Of a DNA stretch of 64,000 nucleotides, positions 1-11,571 are shown one piece after another. Within the stretch, counting starts at the first letter, position 1. Every line of letters begins with the position of its first letter. The stretch lies in the NCBI GenBank assembly GCA_965178125.1, contig OZ237762.1, positions 620,001 to 684,000 of the forward strand, read 5' to 3'. This DNA comes from Bilabrum cf. latius. Taxonomy: Eukaryota; Bigyra: Bicosoecida; Bigyra; Bicosoecida. The notes under the pieces are model-generated. The model did not search any database, had not been told where the DNA came from, and was given only the letters and a program-made list of their open reading frames with translations. Both the position numbers and the translations under genes were made by a program.

Positions 1-3000
1 CTTGGGCGGTGGCAGCGCTTGCGGCTTCATCTTGTATCCCGCCGTCCATGCGGAAATCGTCATCCTGTGCACCTGGTGCCGGATTTCGTACCTAGTCCGG
101 TACTGGGACGTGTCGATCAATGCACACAGGGGCGTGTCGCTGCCGAAAATGCTCTAGAAGCGGGTGTGGGTAGACACCGAGCTGGGCATGGGGAACATGG
201 ACCTGCCCTGGACATACACCTCTGCTGTTTGCACGTTGAGCTCCATGCCTGACTTGCTGTCGCGGTAGAACCCTGCCGCCTCGCTTTCCTCTGCCTGCTG
301 CTCAAGGTTGCGCTTGCGGGCTTCGTCCATCTCGCGCATGTCGTCCAAGTTCGCCCCCAGCCACTTGCGGGCAGCGTCCTCGTCGTTGTTGCACTTGGCC
401 AGGGCGCGCTTGCACCACCTCAGCTGTGCCTTGGGCTTGCCGTCTTCTCCGGTGCCGAACGACTCAACCAGGACATTCGCAGTCTGCTCGGAGACTTCGG
501 CAGTCACCGTGCACTTGTATCCCCAGCGCTGTTGTGCGTTGATCTTGGTTACACGCAGCTGGTTGCGAGACCTGATTTCCGTCACAACGACCAAATGGTC
601 TGCCGGAATTACAAGAGGAGGGCTCCCGTTCATCCCGGGGAAATTCATTTCGCTTCCCCCAACGCCGTTGTATCCCTTACTGGAGCCCCATGTCTCATCC
701 AAGGTCTCATCCTTGTAGAACTTGATGAAATCATTCCAAGTGAGTGCTGAGCGGGAGTCGAACGAGATCGTGATGCTCTTTGCCCCCGGAAACCGAATCG
801 TTTCACATGAGGACGTGTTAAGCGCCACGGGGTGCTGCGACTCTAGCGTCCGTTCGCACACCATATCATCCTTCTGTGCGGGCCTCCACTTGCCAATGGC
901 CGTGGAATCCTGCCGCAGTGCAATGGCGGCGATAGAGGACAAGCAGGCCAGGCGCTCTGTCAACGGGGCCAGAGAGATGGCACGCATGGCGCTTTGCCTA
1001 GCGCGGAGCATCGCACTGAACACATCCTGCCCCGGAACTCGCAGTGTCTTTCCGTCGGACGTGTGCGCGTTCTCACTGGCTCCGCTGTGGCGCCACATTC
1101 TACCTCTGCGGCGCCCAAAACGGTCCTTGGGCACATCGCTCTGCGACAGCCATGACCGGACCAAAGCAGCCGAGCCCATGATGACTTTTGCATCCTCTAG
1201 GGTCATGTGCCCATCGCTGCTACTAACTCCGGCAGCAGCCTCGATCGCCAGCATGAGGTGGGCATGAAGCCGCAGCAGCGTCTCAATCTTGAGCCGCTCT
1301 TTCTCAGCCTTCTTGTTGTCTTCGTCATTGTTGTTGTTCTGCTTGTTCTCCTCTTCTTCTTCATCTTCCTCCTCCGCAACAGCCTTCTTCTTCTCTAGCT
1401 GTGCGAGCATCCCCTGTAGCTTTGCTCTCGCGGTGCCCTGCAGAAAGAGAGCCGCACGCTCCATGGCCCTCTTGCCAGCTTGCTGCGCGAGGGTCGATGT
1501 GAATGCACTGCACTGGTCCACATCTTTGAGGAACGAAAGCACCTTGCTGATGGCACCTGTCAGGAACAGGAACGTGGAGCTGAACCCACCAGTGGGTTGG
1601 TCCGTGCACATCCGCACTACCTCGTGCGCCATGGCCAGCAGCGGGTCAACCACCCCGCCAGGAGCCACCCTCAGCTCGTTCACCAGGAAGCTCTGCCTCG
1701 CGCCCAGCACATCACGCTCAACCGGGCCCTGCAGAGGAACACGCTCGATCAGCTCCAGCGAGGGAAGCTCCGGTTCATCTTCCGCCTTTTTCTTCTCAGC
1801 ATCGGCGCCACTTCCACCCTTGATCGTGGTCATCTTCGTCACGACAAGAGATCCGTCTTCTGCTTCCACGATATCGATGTCACCGTCCTCGTCATCATCA
1901 GCGTCACCCTCCTGAGGCCCTGCCTCTGCCTCTGCCTTCCTCTTTGCCTTCTCCTCGCGCCTCTGTCTGGCCGACACGTCTGCATCCACGGCATGGGCGA
2001 ACTTGAGAGCGCGATTTTTGCGCTCTTTCGCGGCATCAGAGTAGTGGTATGGCTCAAACAGCACCCGCTCCACCAGTCGCTGCACCTCAGGATGGGACAG
2101 TGCGCCCAGCCTGCCTCCCGCCAGGAACCGCAGCAGCATAGGGATCCGCATGTACTTCGCGCACAGGGACAGCAGGAGCCCTTCGGCGTCCTGAGGTGAG
2201 ACAGATCCATCGTAGTCGGGCAGGTTTACCGCACGCAGCACCATCTCTTCTGCTCCTTCGCCCCTGCCTGTCAGCTTGAAATCGTCGAGGCTGCCGTGGG
2301 TGGGATCAGCGCGGTAAAGGATAAAGCCAGGCTCAGTCAGCTTGTCGCGCAAGTCTGTGGGAGGGCGGCACGGCACGGAAGTGTCCATTGCATAGATGCG
2401 CAGGCACACGGGAGGGTGCATGTCCAAGCACGGGTTGCGGGTGTTGAAGTTGGGCTGCGCTCGCTGGGGGGTACGAGGTGTCTGCTGCAGGTACAGAGTA
2501 GTCGGATCGTATGCCGACCCCAGGTGCGAGATAACGGCTAGATCCTTTAGGTGGTCAAGCTCAGGGCATCCCCTGTTTGACCACCTCGTCGTCATGAAGA
2601 TCCGGAGCTTTTCCTTTTCGGACAGATCGGACGTTGACAGAGTTGCCAGAATCTCCGGTGGGATCACACCGTCATACGTCTATGATCTCTTCTCGTTGTG
2701 GACATCCGAGAGAGTTATCTCGGCGTCCTTGGTCGAAGCGAGAGCAGACAGGGTGGCACTCCAGCAGAGATGCTTGGGTCTCAGCATGTACTCCATCGTG
2801 ACCTTGTTGAAGCGCTTCAGAGGGTAGTGGAAGGCAAACCCGTGCGACTGCTCCTCCATGCCCCTAAAGTACTCCAGCACCAGCGGGCGCGCTGCCACCG
2901 CTGCAGGGGTGCTCATCAGCCCGTACTGCATGTGATAGCGGAAGGAACGAGTACCGCACGCATCCAACCGGATGTGGATCGCTGGCTCAATGGGCACCAA

Positions 3001-5569
3001 CCCGTAAAGACGGCCCCAGGTCTTGTGGTCGACGCCTCCACTCGAGGCAGCATCGTCTGCACCCGCGCCAGAGGATGCACCTGCTGCAGCACCTCCATCG
3101 GCATCGCCGGCAGATTTGCCCACCTGCCCCCCCGGGGTGATGTGCCTGGGTCCGTGGTTCAGCACAGTCGTCACGCCCAACGGACCGTCAGTGGCCTCAA
3201 TCCGTGCCACCCGCTCCCACAGCGCGTGCAGGGCAGCAACAGTGAGGTTGTAGTGGGAGCCATAGGATCTGTCGTACGCAACACCACGAGTCGCGCACAG
3301 GTAGGACTGCATGATCTGGTAGATATCACGCAGAACAGTCCGCTGCTGCGCCTTGGGCATGTGCGCGCAGTCGAACACGTCAGGCCTGTTCTTGAGGCTG
3401 CGGGCCGCGTCCCTGGATGCAGCTGCATCTCCGTGTGCAGCCACCACGTCCTAGGGCACAGCTTGCGGGTCCACTCCGGGCCGCAGTGGCCCGCCGTCAT
3501 CGGTGGACTTGACAAGGGGAGGTGCATCACCGGTGTCCTCGTCGTCCTGCTTGCCCTCTGCCGTCTTGCGTTCCGAGTCACCAGCACCCGAGGTCTCTCC
3601 CTCCTCCTTCTTCTTGTCGTCTTCGTCGTCATCTTCGCTGCCCGACAGCACCACCGGGGCTCGAGGGACCGGCACCCGCTCCAGGATCACCTCTTCGATG
3701 TAGGCGCGGAGCTGCATGAGGGGTGCGGCACCGCTGCCGCCAAAGGACCGAGTGATCATCTGCATGCAGCGCCCCTGGGTCTTCCCCAGCGCACGCCTGA
3801 TGTCATCGAATGCCTGCCGCTGAGCCTTCACGTAGTCCTCGGGGCTCAGCTCCTCGACGTCCTCCCGCGCCTCTGCTCCCACAAGCACGCGGCCCCAGCT
3901 GTCCCGCTTGGGCTTGCTGGGCTCGGTCAGGTCCAGGAACGGATCAGCGCTCGTGGCTGCCTCGCCGCCTGCGAACACGTCCGTGGAGCGCATGTCAGCC
4001 ACTGCGTCCCAGCCATGGAAGCCGCGCACCGGTTCCGCAGGGATAGACGCGCCCAGCCCCAGTTTGGGAGGGCCCAGCACCAGGGCCTGCCTCTCGCACA
4101 TGGCCACCACCTCGGGCCCAAGCTCAGAGGCCTCGTCAGGGGTAAGCCCCATGGCCCCCGTGTGGTCAAGCAAGGCTGTCCGGAACCGAATCTCCCGGAT
4201 CAGCTCCGATGTGTGACGAGTGCCCGCATCGTCCAGCAGCCCCGTGGTTCTCCTCTTGGCAGCGGCCCGCGCAGTCTGCCTGCAGGCGATGTCCAGGATA
4301 CGGACCTCCCAGGGCAGCAGCACGATCCTGCCCAGAGGGGCCTCCTCCTCGCTCGTCTTGCTCTCAGATGCGCCCGCGCCCGACGCGGCGCCGCTGCTTG
4401 CGGAACCAGCCGCCCCCTTGCCACCCTCCGACGTCGGCACGTCGGAGCTCTTGGGCGCCTCGATGCCCACTTCTGCCTCGAGCGCCTTGAGCTCCTCGTC
4501 CTGCTCGTCCTCGATCTCCTCCCAGTCCTTCTCCTCCACGTCGTCGTCCTCGTCCTTCTCTTCGTCCACTGCCGGGGCCTCGTCACCGACACCTGCACGC
4601 AGCTGACGCAGCGCCACACGAAGGTACTGCAGGCGGACGGCGAAGGTCACCTGCTTGATCTGGTCAGGCGTGAATGCCATCCGCTGCATCATGTAGCGCA
4701 GCGCGTGCAGCACGCACCTGTAGTAGCAGGACCCCGCCCGCTGCAGGGTCGCGAAGGGCCCGTGCTCGCCCGCAGCCTCGATCATCGCCTCCCGAAGGGT
4801 CGTTTTGCCCGCCAGGTGCGGGAGGAGCACCTCGTACAGGTCCTCTCTCGAGCTGTGATGTTGCACTGAGAACATCTTTCCGTATAGCATGTACCATACA
4901 CCGCGGTCGGAAATGCGTGACAGCGGGATGTTCTTCATCGCGATCGCTGTGCGAGCTTGTTCACTCTCGAGCGGCTGCTGCAGCCTGGTCATGGGGTGAT
5001 TTTGGACACCCGACCCAGTATTGATGACAGCAAAGAGGTACGAATCCTTCGCTTGCCGCTCGACGAGAAACATGATTGCGTGTCCTCCTGAACCTGACAT
5101 CCAGCCCGCGGGTAGAAGCAGCCTGTCTCCGACAGGAATCTCGGCACATTCGTCCGCAGCCCGCGCAGCCACACGCATAAGTACTTGTGCGTCTTTTACG
5201 CCTTTCTAAAGCTGCTCGTCGTAGCGGGCAGCCTGGATCATCTGGTCAGCGATCGACTTCATCTTGATAAGATCGCCGTCGGGAATACAACCTAAGTCTG
5301 AGCGGTTCGTCTCCACCAAACCGCGAACGATTCGCGACATTGTTCGTAGAGATGGAGCAATATGCCCACCTTCCCATCCAGTACCTGAATAATTCGAGGA
5401 GTTGGGCGGGGTATGTGGATGTAAGCATGTGTTCTCGGGGAGCGATGAAGGTCTCATTTGAGCGTTTCAAAGACTCACCGTCTGCATAAGGGTCCGCAAA
5501 CTGCCCCACAAATGCTGCAGAAGTCCAGATGCGCTCTTTAATACCGAAACGCAGCTTACGGCGTTCCAT
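1..5569 (-). CDS. Giant multidomain protein with CUB-like and UBA regions (3' end outside window)
   Basis: Two exons, 5569-5479 and 5384-1, joined across a 94-base GT-AG intron (donor GTGAGT, acceptor TTCAG). The ATG at 5569 opens a frame of 1,825 codons with no TAA or TGA. It crosses TAG at 5208, 3453, 2682 and 156. Visible parts: an N-terminal region with a Gly-Gly-His-Ala and a Gly-Ser-Cys-Tyr motif that could be His and Cys of a papain-like fold (weak); acidic and Lys/Glu-rich linkers; a CUB-like beta region near residues 1525-1640 (phosphoregulatory-looking FYKDE and PPLVIPADH motifs as in ZZEF1-type ubiquitin-ligase relatives); and a UBA-like helix bundle near 1665-1700 (CNNDEDAARKWL). 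This suggests a ubiquitin-pathway giant protein, but I do not recognise the exact family. An in-frame stretch inside the CUB-like region could be a retained short intron. Confidence 0.7.
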
Positions 5570-5777
5570 GGCACGATTCGAGAGATGTGTTGCGCGCGAC
5601 CACCGCTGATGCTGTAATGAAGTACACGCTACAACTATGATACCGGCCGCAAAGTGCAAGACATTGCACCGGCAGACTTGGATCCCATCGGATGGAGTAG
5701 CAGATGTGCATTCAACGCATGCATGGAGGCGAGTTTGGAAGCACGCAAGCGAATGCGAAACCCTCAGAAGTTGGGAC

Positions 5778-8700
5778 TCACAACGGAGGCAGTTTCTTGC
5801 CTTTCCCCTGCCCACGGCCAGACTTCCTGGCAGAATCGCTTCCGGTCTATTCTGCAGCCCTACTACCAGCCGACGAGGCTGCCCCGGACGACCCAGAACC
5901 AGTACCAGCAGTGCCAGAGGCCCCACCCTCCAGGCCAGCCCCCCCCGGCACCTGCACGCCCGAGGACTTGAGCTATTCGCGCACAGAGTCAGGTATGACG
6001 TCCATGCCCCCCGCCCGTCCACGCCAGCCGGCCTCCCGGGCCAGTACGTCCACCGTTTGCGCGGCGCCGGCTGCAGCGGAGCCATCACCAGCACGCGCAG
6101 AACCGCCCGACTGCGACTGCCTGCCCTGCTGATGCTGATGCTGATGCTGATGACCTGGCGAGCCCCGGCTCCCGCTGCCGCGGCCCCCACGCGACCGGCC
6201 TCCGATGGGTCCCGTCCCCGCCCCTGAGCCAGAACCCGCGCGGCGCTGCGAGCCGCCCTGCGTTCTGGCTCCGGATCCACCCGCGCCGCTGGGCAGGGAG
6301 GGCAGCGAGGCCTGCGACTGCGAGTGGCCACCGGCACCACCGTGCGATGCACCTGCACCGCTGCCGCCACCCATGGCGCGGGGCATCGCCGAGGATCCTG
6401 CCGCCGTGCCGGCACCAGGGCCGGGCACGCCCTGTGGGGAACAGTCTCTAGTGTCCACCACGCACACGGTCGCAACGTCCGAAGGCCCGCCCCCGGCACC
6501 CGCACCATCGTTCGCTGCACCCAGTGCCTCGATCCTGCCCCCCGCGTGCACGTACACGTGCCTGACTCTCGCCGCCCGATCCAGCCCTTCCACGATGCTC
6601 CTCACACCCAGGGAGGAGAGCCTGTTCCCCCGCAGGTCGAGCAGGCCCAGGGAACATCCAGTGTCGCTCAGAAGCGCCGCAAACGCCCTCGCCCCATCGT
6701 CCCCGATCGAGTTGTTCCTCAGCCTCACCTCCCTCACGCTGTTCCCCGCCCCCCGCAGCGTGGCCGCCAGCGCGTGTGCCTCCTCGTCCCCCAGCCCGCT
6801 CTCGTCCAGCTGCAGGCTGGCCCCGACCCCACGGTTCCCGTCGATCTGTGACTCGGCGTCCGCCCTGGCCCTGGCCTCGTGCACGTACCTGATGAGCGTC
6901 CTCCTCCTGGCCTCCTCTTCCTCCGCTAGCCTGGAGTGCGTCTCCGTGGAGGCTCTCTGCGCCTCTGCCGCCCGACCCTCCGCCTCCCTCTGCCTCTGCT
7001 CCGCCAGCACAGCCCTCTTCTCGTTCACCAGCACGAGTCCCAGCAGAGCCGCCATCCGCTCGAGCACCCTGGGCTTGAAATGGGTGCCCTTCTGCGCTTT
7101 CTTGAGGAACACATTGATGCCCAGCCTGCGGAGGAGCTGCTTGGCCTCGTTTCTCGCAGCACGAATCATGATAAGGCCCTGGGTTGGCTTGGCATCGAGG
7201 TAGAACCGCCCCTTGCCTCCTTGCTTGAGCACCTCCTCGTCGCTCGGCTCGGCTCCCTGGGCCTTGGCGTCCTCTGCAGGTGGCGCGTCAGCGTCAGCCC
7301 CACCGTCGTCATCGTCCCCGGCACCATTCCCAGCGCCCGACCTGGCGCCGCCCCTCCCTCCCCGGGAACCGTCACCAGCCCCATCCCCAGCTCCCCCCCC
7401 CGCAGCATCCTAACCGCTGCCGCCTCTCCTCTGCCTGAGTCTGGCGCGGAGCACCTCCAGCTCCGATGTTGCCTCCTCCGCCTCCTTGGACTTCTCTCTG
7501 AGGGCCTGGGTCACCACCCGATTGCTCTCCGCCACCCGGGAGAGCTGCCCCGCCAGCTCCTCGTTCCTCTGGGCGGAGGCGCGGAGCTGCGCTTCGAGCT
7601 TCTTGACTTCCTCTCTCTGGGCGGCTCGCGCCTCCTCATCGGCCTGCATCTTGTTGAGCAGGAAGGCGAGTCGCCCGCTGAGCGTCCTAACTTTTTCCTG
7701 CGCGGTCTTCCTCTCGTCGTGCTCCTTCATCTTGGCCCTTACCTCCTCCTTGGAACGAGCTGCCAGCTGCCCGTTGTGCTGCTTGAGGGCCTACAGCCTC
7801 TCCTACAATGCCTTCAGGTCCATCTCCGCTTTGACCCGCAGCTGCCCCTCCTTGGCCGTCTCTTTCACCAGCCGTCCCGCCTTTTTCCGCATGGCCACCA
7901 GCTCGCCCTCCCTCGCCCTCACCGCCTCTACTGCCTTGGTCTTGCCCAGCTCAGCCAGCTTCAGCCGCTCCAGCAGCTAGAACACGCGCTGCGCCATCTC
8001 CCTGAGTTGTTCCCCGGCATCTCTCGCCTCTGCCTCGAGCCGCAGCCTCTCCCCCTCCGCCGTCTCGAGCCGCTTCGTGAGGAGAAGAGCCTGCTGCCTC
8101 ACGTTGCCTTCCTCGGTGATCAGCTTCTTGTTCGCGTCTTCCTAAGCTGCCTTGGACCTGCTCTCCACCTGCAGTTCCGTCTCCAGCTCTACGATTTTCG
8201 CCGCCATGGCCTTGACCCTCTCTTCCAGGGCACCCACGGCGTCATCTGCCTTGCGCTTGGAGTCCTCCGCCGACTGGGCCTTCTCTAGAAGCTGGTACTG
8301 CTTCTCTTTCCGCACCCTTAGCTGTTCCTACAGGCTCTCCAACTCTACCTGCGTTTTTCGCTTCATTTCCAGGTTGCTACTCCGCAGCTGCTCTGTCTCT
8401 GTCCGCAGCAGCCGAAGCTCCTCCGCCCGTAGCTTGGCTTCCTGTGCAGCCTGTCTTGCCAGCTCCTCCTGCCCTTTTGCCGTGTTTAGCAACGACCTGT
8501 GCTGGTCCCGGAGGGCCTGCAGCTCCTGCCTCATGGCTGTGTTCTCCGACTGCAGCTGGGACGTGCCTTTTTCCTCGCCTTCCAGCAGGCGGAGGAGCTC
8601 GGCGTTCTGGTCTGTCAGGATCTTCAGCTGCCTCTCCTTGTCGCCCGCCTCCTGCTGTGCCCTGCGGAGTGCGCCCGCCTCGCTCCTGAGCTTGGTCTAC

Positions 8701-9341
8701 ATCTCAAAGTTCTGCTCCCGCATGCGGCGCAGCTCCTCCTCCACGGCTAGCTTGTCCACTTGCATCCTGCTCGTCTCTGCCTCCACCTGGTCCAGCGAGC
8801 GGAGCAGGTGAGAGTTCTGCTCCTGCAGCACGCGCAGCTGCTCGTCTTTCATTCGAAGTGCCTCGGCAGCGCGCGATTCGCGGGGCATGCCGCTTCCAGT
8901 ACCGCCCAAGCCGCCGCCAACGCCGCTGCCGGCCTGGCTCGCAGAGCCGACACCCCTCCCTCCAGGCGGCGTAGCAGCGCCTCGCATCGACGTGGCCATG
9001 CTTCCATGAGAGCGACCCGTCTCATGGAGTCCGTGTCCCGCGCCATTTCCCGAGTAACCGTCCCTGCCACTCGAGCCAGAATACTGCTCGTGACCACTCC
9101 GGTTTGCCTTCATCTGGCGACCAGACTGGGGATCAGCATCACTGTCCTGGGATATTTGAGATACATCGTAGCACACACGGAAGACGAAGACTTGTCAGCA
9201 CAATCATAGGATGCGAGCGGCCGGGCGAAAACAGTAGTGTGCAACAGAAATGCGAATAACAGGGATTAATGATTTCATATTTATCACTACACCAGTCCAT
9301 GCCAAACGTATTGCCAATTAACTTACCTTTCGTTCGTCCAT
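5778..9341 (-). CDS. Coiled-coil protein with C-terminal leucine-rich repeats, 1,127 aa
   Basis: Exon 1 (9341-9327) encodes only Met-Asp-Glu-Arg-Lys. A 180-base intron (donor GTAAGT, acceptor CCCAG) leads to exon 2 (9146-5778), which ends in TGA. The frame crosses nine TAG codons, several at typical Gln positions of the coiled coil. Residues about 90-600 are almost continuous heptad-like helix rich in Glu, Gln, Lys and Leu. Residues about 780-860 contain two or three RNI-type leucine-rich repeats (LRLNxxxIGDxGA pattern). The C-terminus is Gly/Ser/Ala-rich with a short His-Gln run (near 6130-6150). Probably a cytoskeletal or scaffold protein, but function is unknown. Its first exon faces RPL7, so 9342-9704 should hold a shared promoter. 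Confidence 0.8.
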
Positions 9342-9704
9342 GTTCAATTTTGTACCACAACAGAGGCCCTACGGCCCTGTTTTTGACAACCTCAACGGAA
9401 AGCGGACGATATCTGCACGTTACAGTGGGCACCGCGCAAGATGGGTGCGGAACTCGAAAGAAGCAGATCCGATCACCAGTGGTACCAAGAACCGTCCCAT
9501 CTGCAGTTTAGGGGTTTACTGAGTGAGTAAGCGACGTGACGGCTGCATCTTATGATTGATGGTTATGTATTCAACGGTTATACTTTGAAAGTGTTCGATT
9601 GGCCTGCCTGTATAATGGTTTTTAGTGGATTGAGGTGTACCTTGCACTTGCACCTGCCGTTCACCCGACATCTTCGAGTGCTGCACCTGGTCTTTCTTGC
9701 AGAT
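9342..9704. other. Intergenic, divergent promoter region
   Basis: Lies between the first exon of the coiled-coil gene (minus) and the RPL7 start (plus). A TTGCAG two bases before the RPL7 ATG looks like a splice acceptor, so a 5' UTR intron of RPL7 may lie here. No gene seen. Confidence 0.4.
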
Positions 9705-10535
9705 ATGGCGAGCCTTAAGGAGCTCGATATGCAGTCCAAGTCTAAGCCGGAGAGCGTGCTCCTGAAGGAGAAGCGCGATGCCGAGATTCGCGATGCCCGG
9801 GCCACCGAGGCGTCGAAGAAGGATGCCGCCGAGAAGGAGCGCCAGGACAAGGCGTTCAAGCGCGCCGAGAAGTACGTTGCTGAGTACCAGCGCATGGAGA
9901 AGGATCTTGTGACTATGCGCCGCGCCGCCAAGGCTTCCGGCCGCTTCTTTGTGGAGCCCGAGGCAAAGGTTGCTTTCGTGGTTCGCATCCGTGGTATCAT
10001 GGGCGTAGCGCCCAAGACCCGCAAGATTCTCCAGCTGCTGCGCCTGCGCCAGATCCACAACGGTGTGTTCGTGCGCCTGAACAAGGCCACCCTGCAGATG
10101 CTGAACTTGGTGACCCCTTACATTGCGTGGGGATACCCCAACCTGAAGACCATCCGGTCGTTGCTCCTCAAGCGCGGGTTTGGCAAGCTGGGCAAGGCCC
10201 CTCGCGTCGTCAAGCGCAAGTCTAAGATGGCCGCCGACGGCCGAAAGGACCTGGAGAAGGGCTACGACAAGCTCTCCCCCCAGCGGATCGCCCTGTCCGA
10301 CAACCGCGTGATCGAGACCGCCCTCGGCCACCTCGACATCCTGTGCATGGAGGATGTGGTGCACGAGCTGTACACGTGCGGCACCCATTTCAAGGAGGTG
10401 AGCAACTTCCTGTGGCCCTTCAAGCTGTCGTCCCCCTCGGGCGGATTCAGCAAGAAGCTCCTTCACTACAACGAGAAGGGAGAGGCTGGCAACCGGGAGA
10501 GTGCCATCAACAAGCTCGTGCAGCGCATGCTCTGA
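9705..10535 (+). CDS. RPL7: 60S ribosomal protein L7 (uL30), 276 aa
   Basis: Component of the large cytosolic ribosomal subunit, binding 5S/28S rRNA. The basic N-terminal extension (Lys/Arg/Glu-rich, residues 1-75) is the eukaryotic L7 extension. The uL30 core starts near residue 80 with FVVRIRGIMG followed by the conserved KTRKILQLLRLRQIHNG block. The C-terminal part has the usual LCMEDVVHEL and the HF/WPFKL segment. Length is slightly above the usual 245-260 residues because of the N-terminal tail. Single coding exon, ends in TGA, and contains no TAG at all, as expected for a highly expressed gene that avoids a rare reassigned codon. Start chosen at the ATG just after a likely splice acceptor. 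Confidence 0.97.
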   Translation: MASLKELDMQSKSKPESVLLKEKRDAEIRDARATEASKKDAAEKERQDKAFKRAEKYVAEYQRMEKDLVTMRRAAKASGRFFVEPEAKVAFVVRIRGIMGVAPKTRKILQLLRLRQIHNGVFVRLNKATLQMLNLVTPYIAWGYPNLKTIRSLLLKRGFGKLGKAPRVVKRKSKMAADGRKDLEKGYDKLSPQRIALSDNRVIETALGHLDILCMEDVVHELYTCGTHFKEVSNFLWPFKLSSPSGGFSKKLLHYNEKGEAGNRESAINKLVQRML

Positions 10536-10835
10536 GCAGGTTAATTTGTGCGGGCTACAGCAGCTAGTCCGGTTTGGTTTGATTCTGGGGTCAGGTGCGG
10601 TACATTGTCGCGGCCCGTTGCAAGCGGTCCTGCCACGCGGCAGTGCTTTGGCTCGAGGGGACGAATGCAGTGAGTGTGCCGGTCGAATAATAGGCTTCAG
10701 GGTTTACGTTTTTCCAATCATGATAAGCACCGCCACAGTACGATACTGCGGGGCGCATGCGCAATCGTACGACTGCGACACTCAGGTGGCGTGGTAATAC
10801 AGGTGTCTCTCTGTTCAATTTCCGAATAAATGATA
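10536..10835. other. Intergenic between convergent RPL7 and Pam16
   Basis: Three hundred bases of 3' flank between two convergent genes. No open frame or repeat that I can support. Confidence 0.5.
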
Positions 10836-11337
10836 TCATCGCCTTCCCCCCTCCTGTTCTTCTTCCTTAGAGGCGTCAATTTGCCCTGAGGCGGGTGCTT
10901 CCTCGCTTGCATCTTCCGCTGCCGGTTCCCGTTCCTCGTCTGGCACCCCAAGCTCATCCATCAGGGCCTCCTTGGCGTGGTAAATCTTTGCCTACAAGTA
11001 CAAGGACCCGCCTACATCAACTGAATTCGACTAAAATAACTTTGCGTACCGTTCAAGCACGAGCTATCGGGAGTACTCGGACGATTCGATTCCAAGAATG
11101 TCTCTCGCGGCCTTAATTGGCATTCTGCCCCTCCTTAGTCGTGAAGCCGCGGCTCCAGTCGCCACCTTTCCGCCTTCTGCGATCCAGTGGATTGAATACG
11201 AATGTAGTTAGATCAGTAATCCAATTGATGCGTTTGTAAACCAGCCATGCATCATACAGCACTGCCCAGCCATACTCACTTGAGGCTGCTTGCTGGTAAG
11301 CCTGCATGACACCTTTCAAAACCATTGAGGATGCCAT
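10836..11337 (-). CDS. PAM16: Mitochondrial import motor subunit Pam16/Tim16 (J-like protein), 132 aa
   Basis: Subunit of the presequence translocase motor at the inner mitochondrial membrane, where it recruits and restrains the J-protein Pam18. Exon 1 (11337-11280) encodes the short N-terminal segment ending in QAYQQAAS. A 103-base intron (donor GTGAGT, acceptor GCAG) follows, then exon 2 (11176-10836). The J-like domain has the family hallmarks: MPIKAARDILGI, then a RYxxLF block, then GGSLYL-x-AKIYHAKEAL. Three in-frame TAG codons fall in this domain. The one in SLYL-x-AK is where nearly all Pam16 proteins have Gln, so this gene is strong evidence for TAG as Gln. Ends in TGA. The acidic C-terminal tail is lineage-specific. 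Confidence 0.93.
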
Positions 11338-11571
11338 ACTAGCAACCTATAACGCAACGCGAGCGACCAACTGCGTCCAGGGCGCCATGGTAGTCTTTAT
11401 TGAGGGTGTTGCAGTTGGCCCGACCGCGAAAAACAAGATTGGCTAGTAGCGTGTATATTTGCCTTGGCCGGATCTGGTGACGTCCAGTTTCGACTGCTTG
11501 CCTCTCGAGTGCAGAGGCGTTCACGTCGCATTTTTCCACGCTCCCTCCGAATATAGACGGTAGTCATTGAA

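Noticed and set aside
2698-4869. Plus-strand open frame of 723 codons
   Set aside because: It is antisense to the giant minus-strand gene, has composition typical of a GC-rich shadow frame (many Arg, Leu, His) and no domain.
154-5457. Separate adjacent minus-strand genes ending at TAG
   Set aside because: The pieces are all in one frame and separated only by TAG. A single gene with TAG as Gln explains them.
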